A stretch of DNA of 9,850 nucleotides, taken from Pseudomonadota bacterium (GTDB lineage Bacteria; Pseudomonadota; Alphaproteobacteria; Rhizobiales; Rhizobiaceae). The notes beneath the pieces were generated by a model that did not search any database, was not told the origin of the DNA, and was given only the letters and a program-made list of their open reading frames with translations. The position numbers and the translations under genes were made by a program. Positions 1 to 6,203 of the stretch are shown here, one piece after another; position 1 is the first letter of the stretch; each line of letters opens with the position of its first letter. The stretch covers positions 1-9,850 of the forward strand of contig QGUU01000058.1 in the NCBI GenBank assembly GCA_003242525.1, read 5' to 3'.

Positions 1-505
1 GATAACGTTCGCCAATCGTGTCGGGATTGGGCAGCGACAGTTTCTTGAACAGGGCCTTGGCCCGCTTCTCCGCCTCTGCGCGAGTCGCCACACCGTGAAG
101 CAGTGCTGCCTCGACCACCTGGTCCATCAGTTTGTGCGCTGGATTGAAAGCCGCCGCCGCGGACTGCGCGACATAGCAGACCTCCCGCCCGCGCACAGCG
201 CGGATGCCGCCGGGCCCGAGCTTGAGGATGTCGCGCCCGTTCAGGATCACCTCGCCGCCGGTAATGCGTACGCCGCCTCGCCCATAGGCCATGGCAGAAA
301 GACCGATGGTCGACTTGCCGGCGCCCGACTCGCCTATGAGGCCGAGCACCTTGCCCGGCTTGAGGCTGAGCGAGACGTCATGAACAAGCGTGATCGTCTT
401 CGGTGGTTCGCCGGGCGGATAGACCCTGGCCTCGATCCGGAGGTTGCGGATGTCGAGCAGCGTCTCCTGCTTTGGCGATTTGTGTGCCGTTGCGACCTTC
501 GCCAT
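1..505 (-). CDS. Peptide-type ABC transporter ATP-binding protein (DppD/OppD class), N-terminal part, cut by window edge
   Basis: Cytoplasmic ATPase that would power the importer encoded just upstream. Only the first 168 codons are present; the gene continues past the left edge. Seen: a Walker A motif, GESGAGKST, at residues 58-66, and a Q-loop glutamine at 114 (YVAQ) followed by a small-residue run and FNP at 120-122, where DppD/OppD proteins usually have QDPxxSLNP. The visible part ends at IGERY, just before the expected LSGGQ signature and Walker B. The ATG is fixed by its neighbour: the permease stop TAA and this start share one base (TAATG), which suggests translational coupling. About 17 residues precede the usual first strand (LLDIRNL). 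It could be a single-domain ATPase or the first half of a fused two-ATPase protein, which is common for this transporter class. Family assignment is firm; substrate is unknown. Confidence 0.93.
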   Translation of the reverse strand, partial: MAKVATAHKSPKQETLLDIRNLRIEARVYPPGEPPKTITLVHDVSLSLKPGKVLGLIGESGAGKSTIGLSAMAYGRGGVRITGGEVILNGRDILKLGPGGIRAVRGREVCYVAQSAAAAFNPAHKLMDQVVEAALLHGVATRAEAEKRAKALFKKLSLPNPDTIGERY

Positions 506-1326
506 TAGCCGCGTCCTCCCTTGAGGCTGGTGGTGCGGTTGAGCACCCAGTCGGCCACGAGGTTCACCGAAATGGCGAGCGCGGCGATCGCGGCGGCAGG
601 AATGAGGGCGGCGGGAATTCCAAAAACGATGCCGTCCTTGTTCTCCTTGACCATGCCGCCCCAATCCGCATCCGGCGGTTGCACGCCGAGTCCGAGGAAG
701 GACAGCGCCGACAGGAAAAGAACCGCGAAGATGAAGCGGACACCGAGCTCTGCAATCAACGGCGAGAGCGCATTGGGCAGGATCTCACGGAAGATGATCC
801 ACGCCCTGCCTTCTCCCCGCAGCTTGGCGGCCTCGACAAAGTCCATGACATTGATATCGACCGCCACCGCGCGCGAAAGCCGGTAGACGCGGGTGGAATC
901 CAGGATGCCCATGACCAGGATGAGCGTTATGGTGTTGGCAGGTAGAACCGACAGCACGACCAGGCCGAAAATCAGGGTCGGAATGGACATCAGCAGGTCC
1001 ACGAAGCGGGACATGATCGTGTCGAACCAGCCGCCCACGACGGCTGCCGCGAAACCGAGGATCGACCCGAGTACGAAGGAAAGGGCCGTGGCCATCACCG
1101 CGATGAAAATGGTTATGCGCGCGCCATAGATCATGCGCGAGAGCAGGTCACGGCCAAGATTGTCCGTGCCCAGCAGATGCTTTGCCGACATCGGTTCCCA
1201 CACGTCGCCCACGATCTCGGCGTTGGAATACGGTGAGATCCAAGGCGCAAAGATTGCGCAGAACAGGAAGGCCGCCGTCAGGATCAGCCCTACCCAGGCG
1301 CTGACAGGTATTTGCCTTAACGCCAT
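505..1326 (-). CDS. Peptide-type ABC transporter permease, DppC/OppC-like
   Basis: Inner-membrane permease of 273 residues, the usual DppC length. Seen: an N-terminal membrane segment at about 12-30; the DppC hallmark HLLGTDNLGRDLLSRMIYGAR, residues 50-70; further hydrophobic segments at about 71-95, 110-140, 195-213 and 238-262; and the cytoplasmic EAA loop beginning EAAKLRG at 165 and ending ILPN near 185, where the ATPase docks. SFLGLGVQPPDADWG (209-223) is also typical of the family. The first ATG fits the expected N-terminus; a purine-rich GAGGGG lies 11 bases upstream, somewhat far for a ribosome site. It follows the DppB-like gene after 40 bases and overlaps the ATPase gene by one base, so the three are very likely one operon. 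It would pair with the DppB-like subunit. The substrate cannot be read from the permease. Confidence 0.95.
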   Translation of the reverse strand: MALRQIPVSAWVGLILTAAFLFCAIFAPWISPYSNAEIVGDVWEPMSAKHLLGTDNLGRDLLSRMIYGARITIFIAVMATALSFVLGSILGFAAAVVGGWFDTIMSRFVDLLMSIPTLIFGLVVLSVLPANTITLILVMGILDSTRVYRLSRAVAVDINVMDFVEAAKLRGEGRAWIIFREILPNALSPLIAELGVRFIFAVLFLSALSFLGLGVQPPDADWGGMVKENKDGIVFGIPAALIPAAAIAALAISVNLVADWVLNRTTSLKGGRG

Positions 1327-1366
1327 TCCCTGCTTTTCCCCTCTCTTTGTCGTCGCACCCGCTGCC

Positions 1367-2326
1367 CTACTTCGGATGCCTCAGTCTTGGATTGGCCAGG
1401 ATCGACGCAATGTCAGCGACGATGTTCAGCAGTATGTAGACCGCGGCAAAGATCAGGCCCACAGCCTGCACCACCGGCACGTCGCGCTTGGCCACATGAT
1501 CCACAAGGTACTGCCCCATGCCGGGGTAGACGAAGATTACCTCGATGACGACGACGCCCACGACCAGATAGGCAAGGTTCAGCATCACGACGTTTACCAC
1601 CGGCGCGATGGCGTTCGGCAACGCATGCTTGCGGATGATGTCGAACGGTTTGAGACCCTTGAGTTCGGCGGTCTCGATATAGGCGGACTGCATGACATTG
1701 AGGATGGCTGCCCGCGTCATGCGCATCATGTGGGCCAGAACCACCAGCGTCAATGCGGTTGCCGGAAGCACGACCGCCTGCAGCCTGTCGAGGAAGGGCA
1801 TGCCGTCATAGACCGTGGAGATTCCGGGAAAGAACTGCCATTTGACCGCGAAGAAATAGATCAACAGATAGCCGATGAAGAACTCCGGAAAGGAAGTGGA
1901 GGCAAGCGCAAGGGCGGAGATCAGCTTGTCGATCGGGCCGTTTTGGTAGCGCACGGCCAGCAACCCGAGAAGTATGGCCAGAGGCACCGCAATCGTGGCC
2001 GCGCAGGCAGCCAGAAACAGCGTGTTGCCCAGCCGCCCGCCGATCGAGTCGGAAATATCGTGGCCGCTGGTCAGCGCGGTTCCGAGATCGCCGGTCAACA
2101 CGCCGCCCAGCCAGTGCAGATAACGCAGGTATGCCGGCTCGTTGAGACCGAGTTCGGCCCGCAGATTGGCCAGCGCTTCGGGTGTGGCCGCCTGGCCGAG
2201 GATGGATTGCGCAACGTCTCCGGGCAGGATCTGCGTGCCGACGAAGATCAGCACCGAAACTGCGAAGAGCAGCACAAACCCCAGGGCAATGCGCTGGGCG
2301 ACCAGTTTCAGGATAGGTGAAGACAT
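1367..2326 (-). CDS. Peptide-type ABC transporter permease, DppB/OppB-like
   Basis: Inner-membrane permease of 319 residues, typical of DppB. Seen: an N-terminal membrane anchor (about 10-30) followed by LPGDVAQ; the family-typical region ELGLNEPAYLRYLHWLGGVL (58-77) and GDLGTAL; the EAA loop ETAELKGLKPFDIIRKHALP starting at 218; and the C-terminal block EVIFVYPGMGQYLVDHVAKR (262-281) with ANPRLR near the end. These are conserved hallmarks of the B-type subunit, which forms a heterodimer with the C-type subunit encoded 40 bases downstream. The ATG at 2326 gives the expected N-terminus, but its ribosome site is weak (AGGT about 5 bases upstream). It is separated from the upstream binding-protein gene by an intrinsic terminator, so its expression probably depends on read-through or on an unseen promoter. 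Nothing visible fixes the substrate. Confidence 0.95.
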   Translation of the reverse strand: MSSPILKLVAQRIALGFVLLFAVSVLIFVGTQILPGDVAQSILGQAATPEALANLRAELGLNEPAYLRYLHWLGGVLTGDLGTALTSGHDISDSIGGRLGNTLFLAACAATIAVPLAILLGLLAVRYQNGPIDKLISALALASTSFPEFFIGYLLIYFFAVKWQFFPGISTVYDGMPFLDRLQAVVLPATALTLVVLAHMMRMTRAAILNVMQSAYIETAELKGLKPFDIIRKHALPNAIAPVVNVVMLNLAYLVVGVVVIEVIFVYPGMGQYLVDHVAKRDVPVVQAVGLIFAAVYILLNIVADIASILANPRLRHPK

Positions 2327-2361
2327 CAGCTACCTGTCGGGGATTTCCGCGGCGGGAAGGC

Positions 2362-2395
2362 AAAAAAGGAGCCGTCCCGAGCGGGACGGCTCCTT
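2362..2395 (-). terminator. Intrinsic terminator between binding-protein and permease genes
   Basis: A perfect 13-bp stem (2366-2378 with 2383-2395; AAGGAGCCGTCCC on the plus strand) closes a 4-base loop. Read on the minus strand it is followed by six T residues (2362-2367, partly inside the stem), the classic rho-independent layout. It begins about 11 bases after the stop codon of the solute-binding protein and ends about 36 bases before the permease start. In binding-protein importers such intercistronic hairpins commonly lower permease expression relative to the binding protein and can protect the mRNA 3' end. Here the stem is strong enough that a separate permease promoter cannot be excluded. 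Confidence 0.85.
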
Positions 2396-2406
2396 AGGGG
2401 TTCACG

Positions 2407-3996
2407 TCAGGCCTCGAGCCAGCACATGGCCAGCGCATACCCGTTGCACATTTCCTGGTTGGGGTTGGAAACCCAGCCCTGAACGCCCTTGCCGGTTGCG
2501 TCGATATACTGGTTGAAGAAGGGCACGATCAGCCCGCCTTCGTCGCGCATCATCACGCCTATGTCGCGATACATCTGCTTGCGCTTGGCCTCGTCCAGTT
2601 CGCCCCGGGCGGCAATGACCATCTTGTCAAATTCCGGCCGCTTCCAGCGTGTGTCGTTCCAGTCGGCGCTGGAGATGTAAGCCGTCGAATACATCTGGTC
2701 CTGGGTCGGCCGGCCGCCCCAATAGGAGAGCGAGAAGGGCTGCTTGTTCCAGACTTCCGACCAGTAGCCGTCACCCGGCTCGCGCTTGATCTCGATCTTG
2801 ATGCCCGCCTTGGCGCAGCTCTGCTGGTAAAGCTGGGCGGCGTCGACCGCACCGGGGAAGGCGACCTCCGAGGTTCTGAGCAGGATCGAGCCGGAGTGGC
2901 CGGACTTCTTGTAGTATTCGGCCGCCTTTTCGGGATCGAACTTGCGCTGCTCGATGTCGTCGGAGAACAACGGATAGGCCCTGTTGACGGGCATGTCGTT
3001 GCCGACCTCGCCATAGCCGCGCAGGATCTTGTCCAGCATCTCCTCCCGGTCCATGGCCAGCTTCAGCGCCATTCTGAGGTCGTTGTTGTCGAAGGGCGCA
3101 GTGTCGCAGAACATGTTGAACGGATAGAAGCCGCGACCGGATGCTGCCTGGATGGTGACGCCAGGGGCCCGCTTGAGGAGGTCCACGATCTTCGGCTCGA
3201 CGCGGTTGATCATGTGGACCTGCCCGCCCTGCAGCGCAGACATGCGCGCCGTGGGATCGTTGATGACCACGATCTCGATCTGGTCGGCGTGCCCCAGCTT
3301 GTCGCCCTGCCAGTAGTTGGCGAACTTCTCGCCGCCATAGCGAACGCCCGGCTCGTTGACCGTCACCTTGTACGGGCCGGCCGAGATACCTGCATTCGGG
3401 TCGTCCTTGCCGCCATTCGGCTGAATGACGAGATGGTAGTCGGCCATCAGGTACGGGAAGTCGGCGTTGGGGTCCTTGAGCGTGATGATGACCTCGCTGC
3501 CATCCACCTTCATGGTGTCGATGCCCTGCAGGATGCCGAGCGCAGCGGACTTCGAGTTCGCGTCGGCATGACGCTCGATCGTCGCCATCACGTCGTCGGC
3601 CGTCACTTCCTTGCCGTTGTGGAACTCGATACCCTTGCGGATCTTCAAGGTCCAGGTCTTGGCATCCGGACTGGACTCGATCGCTTCCGCGATGCGATTT
3701 TCCAGCGTGCCGTCCGGCTTCATGTCGACGAGCAACTCTCCCCAGCACTTGCCGAAATTGAAGTTCACCTGCGAAAGGTTCAGGGCAGGATCGAGCACGT
3801 TGGAGGACTCGCCACCTTGCAGGCCGGCCTTGAGATGGCCGCCCTTGATCGGCCCTTCGGCGCGCGCCGCGCTGGCGAGCAGGTTGTTGGCAAAGGTGGC
3901 GCTCACGCCAAGCGCGGCCGCGCGACCCAGAAAATCGCGCCGGCTAAGCTTTCCCTTCGCGACGTATCGGCTGAGAAATTCGAGTTCATTGGACAT
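2407..3996 (-). CDS. ABC transporter solute-binding protein, family 5 (DppA/OppA-like), Tat-exported
   Basis: Periplasmic binding protein of 529 residues that would deliver substrate to the adjacent permeases. Seen: a twin-arginine signal, SRRDFLG at 18-24, then a hydrophobic stretch (about 25-42) and a likely cleavage site after ASAARA (46). The family 5 hallmark WTLKIRKGIEFHNGKEVTAD spans 115-134, followed by DVMATIERH. The C-terminal half has the usual DREEMLDKILRGYGE and WGGRPTQDQMYSTAYISSAD blocks. An in-frame ATG at 4185 would add 63 residues, but they look non-coding. The ATG at 3996 has GAGGAG 9 bases upstream (4006-4011) and places the signal peptide correctly. A 234-base gap separates it from the deaminase gene, so it probably has its own promoter. 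Family 5 proteins bind peptides, but also opines, nickel, sugars and other solutes. The purine neighbours suggest, but do not show, a ureide or purine substrate. Confidence 0.94.
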   Translation of the reverse strand: MSNELEFLSRYVAKGKLSRRDFLGRAAALGVSATFANNLLASAARAEGPIKGGHLKAGLQGGESSNVLDPALNLSQVNFNFGKCWGELLVDMKPDGTLENRIAEAIESSPDAKTWTLKIRKGIEFHNGKEVTADDVMATIERHADANSKSAALGILQGIDTMKVDGSEVIITLKDPNADFPYLMADYHLVIQPNGGKDDPNAGISAGPYKVTVNEPGVRYGGEKFANYWQGDKLGHADQIEIVVINDPTARMSALQGGQVHMINRVEPKIVDLLKRAPGVTIQAASGRGFYPFNMFCDTAPFDNNDLRMALKLAMDREEMLDKILRGYGEVGNDMPVNRAYPLFSDDIEQRKFDPEKAAEYYKKSGHSGSILLRTSEVAFPGAVDAAQLYQQSCAKAGIKIEIKREPGDGYWSEVWNKQPFSLSYWGGRPTQDQMYSTAYISSADWNDTRWKRPEFDKMVIAARGELDEAKRKQMYRDIGVMMRDEGGLIVPFFNQYIDATGKGVQGWVSNPNQEMCNGYALAMCWLEA

Positions 3997-4060
3997 GCTG
4001 GGTTGCTCCTCACTCTGTTGGTTCGACCGGACGGCCGATGCTTTTTCTTCTTGGTGAGGA

Positions 4061-4090
4061 ATAATGACCGCAAGGTAAAGCCATGCGCAA
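4061..4090 (-). promoter_or_regulatory. Candidate promoter for the binding-protein gene
   Basis: On the minus strand TTGCGC (4085-4090) and CATTAT (4061-4066) are 18 bases apart and resemble weak -35 and -10 boxes, with 3 of 6 and 4 of 6 matches to consensus. Transcription would begin near 4054 and give a leader of about 58 bases. The nearest copy of the GCGACA repeat lies just upstream of the -35 box. The boxes are weak and this is a pattern match only. Confidence 0.25.
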
Positions 4091-4095
4091 GGCCG

Positions 4096-4156
4096 AATGC
4101 GACATGATGTGGCGTAAATGGTGTGTCGCATTTGGACCAATTGGTTATACGCGACA
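4096..4156. repeat. Triple GCGACA element and ACCAATTGGT palindrome, candidate operator region
   Basis: AATGCGACA at 4096-4104 is repeated exactly in inverted orientation at 4124-4132 (TGTCGCATT). A third GCGACA, in the first orientation, lies at 4151-4156 within GCGACATG, which matches 4099-4106. The three cores have centres about 25 and 27 bases apart. A perfect 10-bp palindrome, ACCAATTGGT (4136-4145), sits almost midway between copies two and three. Regular spacing and mixed orientation in an intergenic region upstream of an importer gene suggest a binding site for a dimeric regulator. No regulator gene is in the window, and the hexamer also occurs by chance inside genes of this GC content. 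Confidence 0.4.
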
Positions 4157-4163
4157 TGTTTTG

Positions 4164-4214
4164 GGCCCGGCTTCCTGCGCCGCAAAGGCCTGGCGCAGGC
4201 CGTGGCAACGGGCC
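4164..4214 (-). terminator. GC-rich nested inverted repeats after the deaminase gene, weak terminator candidate
   Basis: Two mutually exclusive hairpins overlap here. GGCCTG/CAGGCC (4187-4192 with 4196-4201, 3-base loop) is followed on the minus strand by only TTT. CCTGCGCC/GGCGCAGG (4174-4181 with 4192-4199, 10-base loop) has no T run. An outer 6-bp pairing, GGCCCG/CGGGCC (4164-4169 with 4209-4214), encloses both. They begin 17 bases after the deaminase stop codon, so they may end or stabilise the purine operon transcript. Without a T tract, intrinsic termination is uncertain. Confidence 0.35.
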
Positions 4215-4230
4215 GGCTGCCTGATTCGAG

Positions 4231-4824
4231 TCAGCGCAGCGGGATCTCGTTGTCGGCCTTGCCGGCCTGGTAGGTTTTCGACAGTTCGTCGTAGCGGCGC
4301 GCGATCGCCGCAATCCGCGCGTCGAGGCGGTTGCGCTCGGTTTCCGGCAGGTCGCGCACAAGCCGCCGGATCGAGTAGCTTTTCCAATAGGCGTTTTCGG
4401 CGTTGTACCCGCCGGGATCCAGCGTAAAGACCTCTTTGAGGATCTTCAGGTCATGGGGAATGGCGAAGCTGTCGCGGGAATCCTCATGACTGAACAGATA
4501 GTAGAAATTGTCGAAGCCCGTCCATGTAATGGCCGAAAGGCAGAGCGAGCAGGGCTCGTGCGTGGAAAGGAAAATGGCATCTTTCGTATCGACACGATCG
4601 GCCCTCGGCAATTCGTAAAAGCGTTTCAGGCAATGCACCTCGCCGTGCCACAACGGGTTTTCGGTCTCGTTGTTGGTTTCGGCGACGACGACCGATCGGT
4701 CGGCCTTCCTCAATATTGCCGCGCCGAAGAGCTTGTTACCCTCGGCTACGCCCCGTTCCGTCAGCGGGACGATGTCGCTTTCGATCACATCGAGCAGCCG
4801 GTCTATAAGGGAAACATCGCTCAA
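4231..4824 (-). CDS. Cytidine/deoxycytidylate deaminase superfamily protein, possible guanine or nucleobase deaminase
   Basis: A zinc-dependent deaminase of 197 residues. Seen: the metal/catalytic motif HGEVH at 60-64 (His60 as ligand, Glu62 as proton shuttle) and PCSLC at 91-95 (Cys92 and Cys95 as ligands), the CDA-fold signature. FGAAILRK (33-40) matches the first core strand. The central residue of the first motif is Gly (HGE) where TadA and bacterial GuaD usually have HAE; yeast cytosine deaminase also has HGE. It is longer than typical GuaD (about 155 residues), with an unassigned C-terminal region after about 130 rich in charged residues. The start is TTG: its TTGA overlaps the allA stop codon by four bases, indicating translational coupling. 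GTG at codon 13 is a less likely alternative. In a purine operon it may turn guanine into xanthine for XdhAB, but the substrate is not shown. Confidence 0.85.
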   Translation of the reverse strand: MSDVSLIDRLLDVIESDIVPLTERGVAEGNKLFGAAILRKADRSVVVAETNNETENPLWHGEVHCLKRFYELPRADRVDTKDAIFLSTHEPCSLCLSAITWTGFDNFYYLFSHEDSRDSFAIPHDLKILKEVFTLDPGGYNAENAYWKSYSIRRLVRDLPETERNRLDARIAAIARRYDELSKTYQAGKADNEIPLR

Positions 4825-5336
4825 GGCACGAACCCCGCTGGCAGGTGGATTTCATAGGGATGCGAAAAGTGAAATTCTTCCAGGTTCGACCCGTCTCCGC
4901 CGCGGTCCACCACCACAAAGTCCTGCGCCTCACCCACCGGCGTCAACACCCCGTGCCATAGATTGCGAGGATAGTTTACGCCCTGGCCGGGTGCCGTCAG
5001 GAAGGCATGGGGCGTCTGCGGCCCGTCAGGCCCATCGGCGCATACCACCACGACGAACGGTCTCGGCGACAGCGGAACGAAGGCTTGGCTACCCAGGGGG
5101 TGGCGCTCGACCATGGTGAGCTTCAGCGGGAAGCCGTAGGGCGTGCCGCGAAACAGGTTGATGAGCACGTGACCGTTCGGCCCGGCCGCCTCGGGTTTGG
5201 CCAGGGCGTGATAGCGTTCGCACCGGCCGTCGTTGATCGGATAATGATTATCCGTGTCGAAATCGATCACATCGCCGAACGGCGCGAAGCGTTGCCGCGT
5301 GAGCGGCTGGGCAACGATGATCCTGTTCGCGCTCAT
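4821..5336 (-). CDS. allA: Ureidoglycolate lyase
   Basis: Cleaves (S)-ureidoglycolate to glyoxylate and urea, the last ureide step, in the cytoplasm. The 171-residue protein matches AllA from end to end and is close to the family's usual length. Seen: FAPFGDVI near 17-24; a basic/aromatic block, INDGRCERYHALA (34-46); INLFRGTPYGFPLKL in the middle; MVERHPLGSQAFVPLS (75-90); and the conserved VNYPRNLWHGVLTPVG (120-135), which lies in the cupin-like core. The ATG overlaps the stop codon of the upstream ureidoglycine aminohydrolase gene (ATGA), and its own stop overlaps the deaminase start (TTGA). Three genes are thus chained by four-base overlaps, a strong sign of one mRNA. The product's substrate is the product of the gene just upstream, so gene order follows the pathway. 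Identification is firm. Confidence 0.96.
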   Translation of the reverse strand: MSANRIIVAQPLTRQRFAPFGDVIDFDTDNHYPINDGRCERYHALAKPEAAGPNGHVLINLFRGTPYGFPLKLTMVERHPLGSQAFVPLSPRPFVVVVCADGPDGPQTPHAFLTAPGQGVNYPRNLWHGVLTPVGEAQDFVVVDRGGDGSNLEEFHFSHPYEIHLPAGFVP

Positions 5337-6181
5337 CGTCCGAAGCTACCGAGTTTTGCGTGGCGGTTGACGTCCTTGTAGAGCAGGTAACGGAAATTGC
5401 CCGGCCCGCCCGCATAACAGGCCTGCGGGCAGAAGGCACGCAGCCACATATAGTCGCCGGCCTGCACCTCCACCCAGTCCTGGTTCAGCCTGTAGACCGC
5501 CTTGCCTTCCAGAACGTAGAGGCCGTGCTCCATGACATGCGTTTCCGGGAACGGGATGACCGCGCCCGGCGCCAATGTCACAATGGTGACGTGCATGTCG
5601 TGGCGCAGGTCGGCGGGGTCCACGAAGCGCGTGGTTGCCCAGCCGCCGCCCGTATCCGGCATCGGCGCCGGCTCGATGTCGTTCTCATTAAGGAAAAGCG
5701 GCTCGGGCGGCTCCAGCCCATCCACATATTCGTAAGCCTTGCGGATCCAGTGGAAGCGCGCCGTCTCGCTGCCCTGATTGCGCAGCGTCCAGCCGCTGTC
5801 CGGGGGCAGGAAGGCGTAGCCGCCGGGCGTCAGCCTGTGTGCCTCGCCGCGGACCGCCACCGTGATCTCGCCCTCGACTACGAACAGCACGCCCTCTGCG
5901 CCCCTGTCCGGTTCCGGCCTGTCGCTGCCGCCACCGGGCTGAACCTCCATGATGTATTGCGAGAAGGTTTCCGCGAAGCCCGATAGGGGGCGGGCGATGA
6001 TCCAGAGCCGTGTACGTTCCCAGTTCGGCAGGAAGCTGGCAACGATGTCCGAGAACTCGCGTCTGGGGATCACCGCATAGGCCTCGGTGAACACGGCACG
6101 GTCGCTTATGAGGTCGCTCTGCGGCGGCAAGCCTCCCTTGGGAGCGTAATAGGTTCGGTTCGCGTTCCTGAGCATGTCCAT
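5333..6181 (-). CDS. (S)-ureidoglycine aminohydrolase, bicupin
   Basis: Releases ammonia from (S)-ureidoglycine to give (S)-ureidoglycolate, the substrate of AllA. The 282-residue protein is a two-domain cupin related to E. coli YlbA/AllE and plant UGlyAH. Seen: an N-terminal cupin (about 55-145) with GVLFVVEGEITV, and a C-terminal cupin (about 195-265) with ETHVMEHGLYVLEG. In the C-terminal domain Glu213, His215, His219 and Gln253 (CPQ) match the manganese ligands known for the plant enzyme. The N-terminal cupin lacks the matching metal-binding histidines, as expected. The first ATG is preceded by AGGGAG with 6 bases spacing; a second ATG two codons later is less well placed. It starts 22 bases after the fusion gene stop and overlaps allA by four bases. 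It presupposes allantoate amidohydrolase, which is not in this window. Confidence 0.93.
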   Translation of the reverse strand: MDMLRNANRTYYAPKGGLPPQSDLISDRAVFTEAYAVIPRREFSDIVASFLPNWERTRLWIIARPLSGFAETFSQYIMEVQPGGGSDRPEPDRGAEGVLFVVEGEITVAVRGEAHRLTPGGYAFLPPDSGWTLRNQGSETARFHWIRKAYEYVDGLEPPEPLFLNENDIEPAPMPDTGGGWATTRFVDPADLRHDMHVTIVTLAPGAVIPFPETHVMEHGLYVLEGKAVYRLNQDWVEVQAGDYMWLRAFCPQACYAGGPGNFRYLLYKDVNRHAKLGSFGR

Positions 6182-6203
6182 CGCTCGCTCCCTGGGGGAT
6201 GAT

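Noticed and set aside
403..945. A plus-strand frame overlapping the ATPase and DppC-like genes
   Set aside because: It crosses two clear minus-strand genes, is rich in Arg, Gly and Asp, and has no motif.
1133..2320. A 395-codon plus-strand frame across the DppB-like gene
   Set aside because: It mirrors a clear permease gene. Its translation is rich in His, Gln, Asp and Arg and shows no family motif.
2896..4107. A 403-codon plus-strand frame across the binding-protein gene
   Set aside because: It is antisense to a well-supported family 5 binding protein and has no domain or ribosome site.
4136..4145. ACCAATTGGT as a GntR-family operator
   Set aside because: It is a perfect palindrome, but too short and too general to name a regulator family. 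It is kept only as part of the repeat region.
3997..4185. A longer binding-protein start at the in-frame ATG 4185
   Set aside because: The extra 63 residues do not look like a signal peptide and span the repeats and candidate promoter. The ATG at 3996 has a GAGGAG site and puts the Tat signal at the N-terminus.
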